In this document: one piece after another, positions 6,590-9,192 of the stretch | How the letters are laid out: the number at the start of each line of letters is the position of its first letter | How positions within the stretch are numbered: the stretch's first letter is position 1 | NCBI GenBank assembly: GCA_001001625.1 | Contig: LCKU01000028.1 | Location: 1-9,192, forward strand | DNA: 9,192 nucleotides | Source of the DNA: Parcubacteria group bacterium GW2011_GWA2_45_30 | Lineage (GTDB): Bacteria; Patescibacteriota; Minisyncoccia; Sungbacterales; HO2-52-23 | Direction: 5' to 3' | Made by a program: the position numbers and the translations under genes | The notes under the pieces: generated by a model | Told to the model about the DNA's origin: nothing | Seen by the model: the letters and a program-made list of their open reading frames with translations, nothing else | Database searches by the model: none

Positions 6590-6601
6590 ATTCATGATTC
6601 T

Positions 6602-8011
6602 TTACCTTGAAATCCCGCTCATAAACAATACTCTCATCTTTTGCATCCGGGGCGACATTGCCGCAAAAAGGAGCGTGCGCGTAACGCTGATCGCCGAAAA
6701 CATGGAAATCAAAATTCCGATAATAAGAGTAAGCGCAAATCCTTTCACCACACTTGTACCTAGCCAATATAAAATAAGGGAAGTGATAATACTTGATACG
6801 TTTGAATCGCGGATTGAAGTCCAGGCGCGGCCAAATCCTTCCAAAACCGCATCTTGCAACATTTTGCCGGAACGCAATTCCTCTTTTAACCGCTCAAAAA
6901 TCAAAACATTGGCATCCACCGCCATGCCCACCGATAAGACAAATCCCGCAATTCCGGCAACAGTCACGGTAACCGGAATGGCCTTGAAAATCGCCAGTAC
7001 CAAAACAGTATAAAGCAAAAGCGCCAGAACCGCCAAGACCCCGAGCAAGCGGTACCAAAAAATCATGAATATCGCAACCGCCGCAAATCCTATGAGGGCG
7101 GCCTGCAAACTGCGATTCAACGATTCCTGCCCCAAACTCGCCTCAACCGATTGCTGGACAATCAAGGTGATCGGAACCGGAAGCGCTCCGGCGTTCAAGC
7201 GTCCGACCAATTCTTTGGCCGATTCGGGCGTAAAATTTCCGGTAATCTGCGCTTTGCCGCCGGAAATTGCCTCCTGCACCGTTGGAGCGGAAATTGGCGA
7301 GCCGTCAAGATAAATCGCCAACTGCTTGCCGACATTTTTTTTAGTTAATTCTTCAAAAATTACAGCACCCTCATCAGTCAGCTCCAAAGAAATTTGAGGT
7401 TGAAATACGGTTTGATCAAATCTGACCTCCGTGCGCTTTACATGGCGTCCGGTAAGCTCGGTTGGAATAAAATACGGGTCTTCAACCAAACGCTCTTTAT
7501 TTTTTTGCGCCTCCAAAATTTTATCACGCTCCTCCTCGGGCCTGGCTTCGCGAAATTCAAGATACGGCGTCTCGCCGATTAAACGGATCGCAGAATTAAT
7601 ATCTCTGATTCCGGCAAGTTCCACAATCAAGCGCCAATCTTCCCCTGATTTTTCAACCTGCACTACGGGTTCGGCCACCCCAAAAAGATCAACCCGGCGC
7701 TCAATCACGTCCCGCACCGCATCCATGGAATTCCCATAGTCAGATGATTGGATATTTCCCAAATCAGCTTGATACACCAAATGCGTTCCGCCTTGAATAT
7801 CAAGTCCCAAACGATAAGGAAGTTTAAAACCAATAACCAATAACTTGGAACTTAGATAATGAAGACCTATTGAATCAAAAGCGCGCGCGGCATATTGCGG
7901 CGCGTCAAAAACACCCAAGAGAATCCCAACCAGCAAAAAAATAAGCGCCAAAATCCGCGCGGTTTGCGCCCGCATGGGCTTTTTGGTATCACGCGTAGGG
8001 TAAACAGGCAT
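6602..8011 (-). CDS. secD: Protein translocase subunit SecD
   Basis: SecD is the larger partner of SecF and has the large external domain that grips the emerging substrate. The 469-residue protein has TM1 at about 18-34 and the signature LGLDIQGGTHLVY (68-80), then the extracytoplasmic P1 region. Five C-terminal helices start near 303, with GMAVDANVLIFERLKEEL (362-379), RAWTSIRDSN (395-404) and GTSVVKGFALTLIIGIL (418-434). These are the proton-path and RND-fold motifs of the family. Length is typical for a CPR or Gram-positive SecD that is not fused to SecF. The ATG at 8011 has no ribosome binding site, but a promoter-like sequence ends 6 bases before it. Met13 is an alternative start, also without a ribosome binding site. 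It ends with TAA, followed closely by the inserted element and secF. Confidence 0.97.
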   Translation of the reverse strand: MPVYPTRDTKKPMRAQTARILALIFLLVGILLGVFDAPQYAARAFDSIGLHYLSSKLLVIGFKLPYRLGLDIQGGTHLVYQADLGNIQSSDYGNSMDAVRDVIERRVDLFGVAEPVVQVEKSGEDWRLIVELAGIRDINSAIRLIGETPYLEFREARPEEERDKILEAQKNKERLVEDPYFIPTELTGRHVKRTEVRFDQTVFQPQISLELTDEGAVIFEELTKKNVGKQLAIYLDGSPISAPTVQEAISGGKAQITGNFTPESAKELVGRLNAGALPVPITLIVQQSVEASLGQESLNRSLQAALIGFAAVAIFMIFWYRLLGVLAVLALLLYTVLVLAIFKAIPVTVTVAGIAGFVLSVGMAVDANVLIFERLKEELRSGKMLQDAVLEGFGRAWTSIRDSNVSSIITSLILYWLGTSVVKGFALTLIIGILISMFSAISVTRTLLFAAMSPRMQKMRVLFMSGISR

Positions 8012-8017
8012 AAAAAT

Positions 8018-8046
8018 AAACTACCAAATGTACAAACATCTGGCAA
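8018..8046 (-). promoter_or_regulatory. Putative secD promoter, probably leaderless
   Basis: TTGCCA (8041-8046) and TAGTTT (8018-8023) on the minus strand are separated by 17 bases. The -10 match is moderate. Six bases separate it from the secD ATG, exactly the geometry seen at the 438-aa gene, and no ribosome binding site is present. Confidence 0.45.
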
Positions 8047-8058
8047 GATGCGGAAATA

Positions 8059-8071
8059 CCGCCGCAGGCGG
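8059..8071. repeat. Small GC palindrome CCGCC-GCA-GGCGG upstream of secD
   Basis: A 5-bp perfect stem with a 3-base loop. The same design, CCGCC-TTA-GGCGG, occurs at 8294-8306 inside the rod-like sequence. These may be copies of a short dispersed palindrome. A role as a terminator is not supported, as no T-run follows on either strand. Confidence 0.5.
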
Positions 8072-8104
8072 ATACCTTACGAAAATCATCAAGCGCGCAT
8101 ACAC

Positions 8105-8385
8105 GCGGTTGAATCCGTTTAGTTTTCAGACAATGGGAGGACGAAACTGCTTGCCCCGCACCAAATTTCGACTGCTGCTTTCGTTTCCATCCAACAGGAG
8201 AAGAACACCACACTATCATTCAAGTTCTATTCCACCGGCTGACTCATAGGCAGCATAGAAACGGTCGAAATTTTGGTGACGGGGCTTAGTTTTCCGCCTT
8301 AGGCGGAAAAGTTTCGTCCGACCCTTAGCGAACGCGCCGCAGGAGCGCGTGAGTCGTGTCTGAAAACGAAATGGATGAAAACCGC
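8105..8385 (+). ncRNA. Candidate rod-shaped structured RNA (or fold-back element), family unknown
   Basis: This 281-nt sequence fills most of the 386-base gap before secD. The outer stem pairs GCGGTT (8105-8110) with AACCGC (8380-8385), ATCCGTTT (8113-8120) with 8369-8376, and an 11-bp perfect run, 8122-8132 with 8357-8367. The next stem pairs 8139-8148 with 8310-8319. A third pairs 8153-8172 with 8264-8285, 20 bp interrupted only by two single-base bulges on the 3' side. Side hairpins stand on the 3' strand at 8290-8310 (9 bp) and 8332-8350 (6 bp). The apex has competing short stems. One position (G8117 with T8372) is a G·U wobble only if the plus strand is the RNA, a weak hint for that strand. 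It lacks the hallmarks of tmRNA, RNase P RNA and SRP RNA. A MITE with long imperfect inverted repeats is the main alternative. Confidence 0.5.
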
Positions 8386-8397
8386 TATAGCAAAGCC

Positions 8398-9192
8398 CTA
8401 ATCCGTCATGAATCTAATAAATAATCCTAATCGTAATACTCTTCTATATGAGCGCACCAGGAACCAATAGGCGGCGAGGAAAAACACAAATGAAAGTACG
8501 CCCGCAAGGATAAGGCGCCCCGCATCAAAAGACCCGGTCAGAACCACCTGCCGCATTCCTTCAAATACATGCGAAACCGGTATAAATGCGGCAATTTTCT
8601 GAACCACAACAGGAAGAGTGGAAATAGGATAAAAAACTCCGGAAATCGGACCCAAAAGCGCCGGGATGGACCAGGCCAAAATTTCAGACGACGGCCCAAG
8701 GCGCAAAATAATCGCAGTGGTGAAGAGCCCCAGCGCCCACCCGAATACGAAAAGTATTGTTATAAGCGGAAGAAGCATAAATCCGTATTGAAAAATATTA
8801 TAGGCGAACAAAAACCAGGCAAGACCAGCCATAAAAATAACGGAGATGAGCGCAGTGGTCAGGCTGGTTAGCACCAAACCGGTGGCGTATTCTGCCAAAG
8901 TCAGGGGCGAGGAAAAAAGATTGATGAAATTCCGCGTCCAGGTGTCTTCTAGAAAAGAAACCGTGATTCCATGCTGTATCCGGGTCAAAAAATTCCATAA
9001 AATTATGGTTCCCAAAATTACCGCCGCAAACGCGAAATTAGAAGTACCCAAACGCGAAATATATATCATAATAAGACCCCAAAGCAGCAAATCCAACGTG
9101 GTCCAGTAAAAAAATCCGAAAATCCTGCCGACGCTTCTTCGGTTCAAATAAAACTGACGGAGAAAAATTGCGTATATTCTTAGTGCGTTCAT
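8398..9192 (-). CDS. ABC-2 type transporter permease
   Basis: This is an integral membrane subunit of an ABC exporter, of the ABC-2 class that moves drugs, polysaccharides or lipids outward with a separate ATPase. The 264 residues contain about six hydrophobic helices (near 22-44, 52-70, 100-128, 136-162, 170-190 and 230-250). A class-typical segment, ILRLGPSSEILAWSIPALLG, is followed by GVFYPISTLP and IAAFIPVSHVFEGMR in the C-terminal half. The ATG is the last codon visible at the right edge, so an upstream start cannot be excluded, but the length is normal for the family. The partner ATPase is expected upstream, outside the window. Substrate cannot be inferred. It ends with TAG, 12 bases before the rod-like sequence. 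Confidence 0.92.
   Translation of the reverse strand: MNALRIYAIFLRQFYLNRRSVGRIFGFFYWTTLDLLLWGLIMIYISRLGTSNFAFAAVILGTIILWNFLTRIQHGITVSFLEDTWTRNFINLFSSPLTLAEYATGLVLTSLTTALISVIFMAGLAWFLFAYNIFQYGFMLLPLITILFVFGWALGLFTTAIILRLGPSSEILAWSIPALLGPISGVFYPISTLPVVVQKIAAFIPVSHVFEGMRQVVLTGSFDAGRLILAGVLSFVFFLAAYWFLVRSYRRVLRLGLFIRFMTD

Noticed and set aside
6582..6767. Small minus-strand frame overlapping the end of secD and the element
   Set aside because: It is an alternative frame of secD continuing into the element, with no family features.
8290..8310. Strong 9-bp hairpin as an intrinsic terminator
   Set aside because: On both strands the T-run is on the 5' side of the stem and A-run on the 3' side, the reverse of a terminator; it fits better as a side hairpin of the rod.
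8105..8385. tmRNA, RNase P RNA, SRP RNA or a retron msr-msd
   Set aside because: I found no tRNA-like acceptor or tag frame, no RNase P core motifs, no SRP GGAA/GNRA core, and no reverse transcriptase within the window.
1..9192. tRNA, rRNA or CRISPR array
   Set aside because: No cloverleaf-like sequence, rRNA segment or regularly spaced direct repeat with unique spacers was seen on either strand.

Overview
The window looks like a chromosomal piece of a Patescibacteria (CPR) genome, most likely a Parcubacteria-type lineage. I infer this from gene content recalled from that group: Cys-rich multi-zinc-ribbon proteins, a sigma-region-4/HARE-HTH protein, a one-TM protein resembling CPR type IV secretion modules, and short repeats starting CCCGTTAGA whose translation reads MNPVR. 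TGA is a normal stop here (secF and the 438-aa gene end on it), which argues against the code-25 lineages. All convincing genes are on the minus strand, so transcription runs from high to low coordinates.

Right part (about 9192 to 5562): an ABC-2 type permease is followed by a 386-base gene-free gap, then secD and secF, the accessory pair of the Sec translocon. The gap holds a 281-nt sequence that folds into a long bulged rod with two side hairpins. It matches no RNA family I can recognise and is the best candidate for something undescribed. A promoter-like sequence lies immediately before secD. Between secD and secF sits a 101-bp element with 12-bp terminal inverted repeats, flanked by a duplicated ATTCAT (ATGAAT on the coding strand) that contains the secF start codon.

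Middle part (5530 to 3069): a sigma-70 region 4/HARE-HTH regulator has a textbook promoter overlapping the end of secF. Next comes a one-TM protein with a consensus -10 box so close to its ATG that the transcript would be leaderless. Its stop codon overlaps a second, 96-bp element of the same kind, again flanked by ATTCAT and again placed at the next gene's start codon.

Left part (2970 to 1): two AT-rich paralogues of a Cys-rich zinc-ribbon family flank a small HxGH-motif nucleotidyltransferase resembling archaeal FAD synthase (RibL). Both paralogues look damaged. The upstream one has lost a block encoding its second zinc ribbon, with a frame change, and carries a heptanucleotide repeat expansion. 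The downstream one stops at less than half the family length. A decayed third element copy lies in the gap at 1206-1424. A short partial ORF may run off the left edge.

The unusual features are the mini-elements that duplicate start codons at gene junctions, and the rod-like RNA or fold-back sequence upstream of secD.
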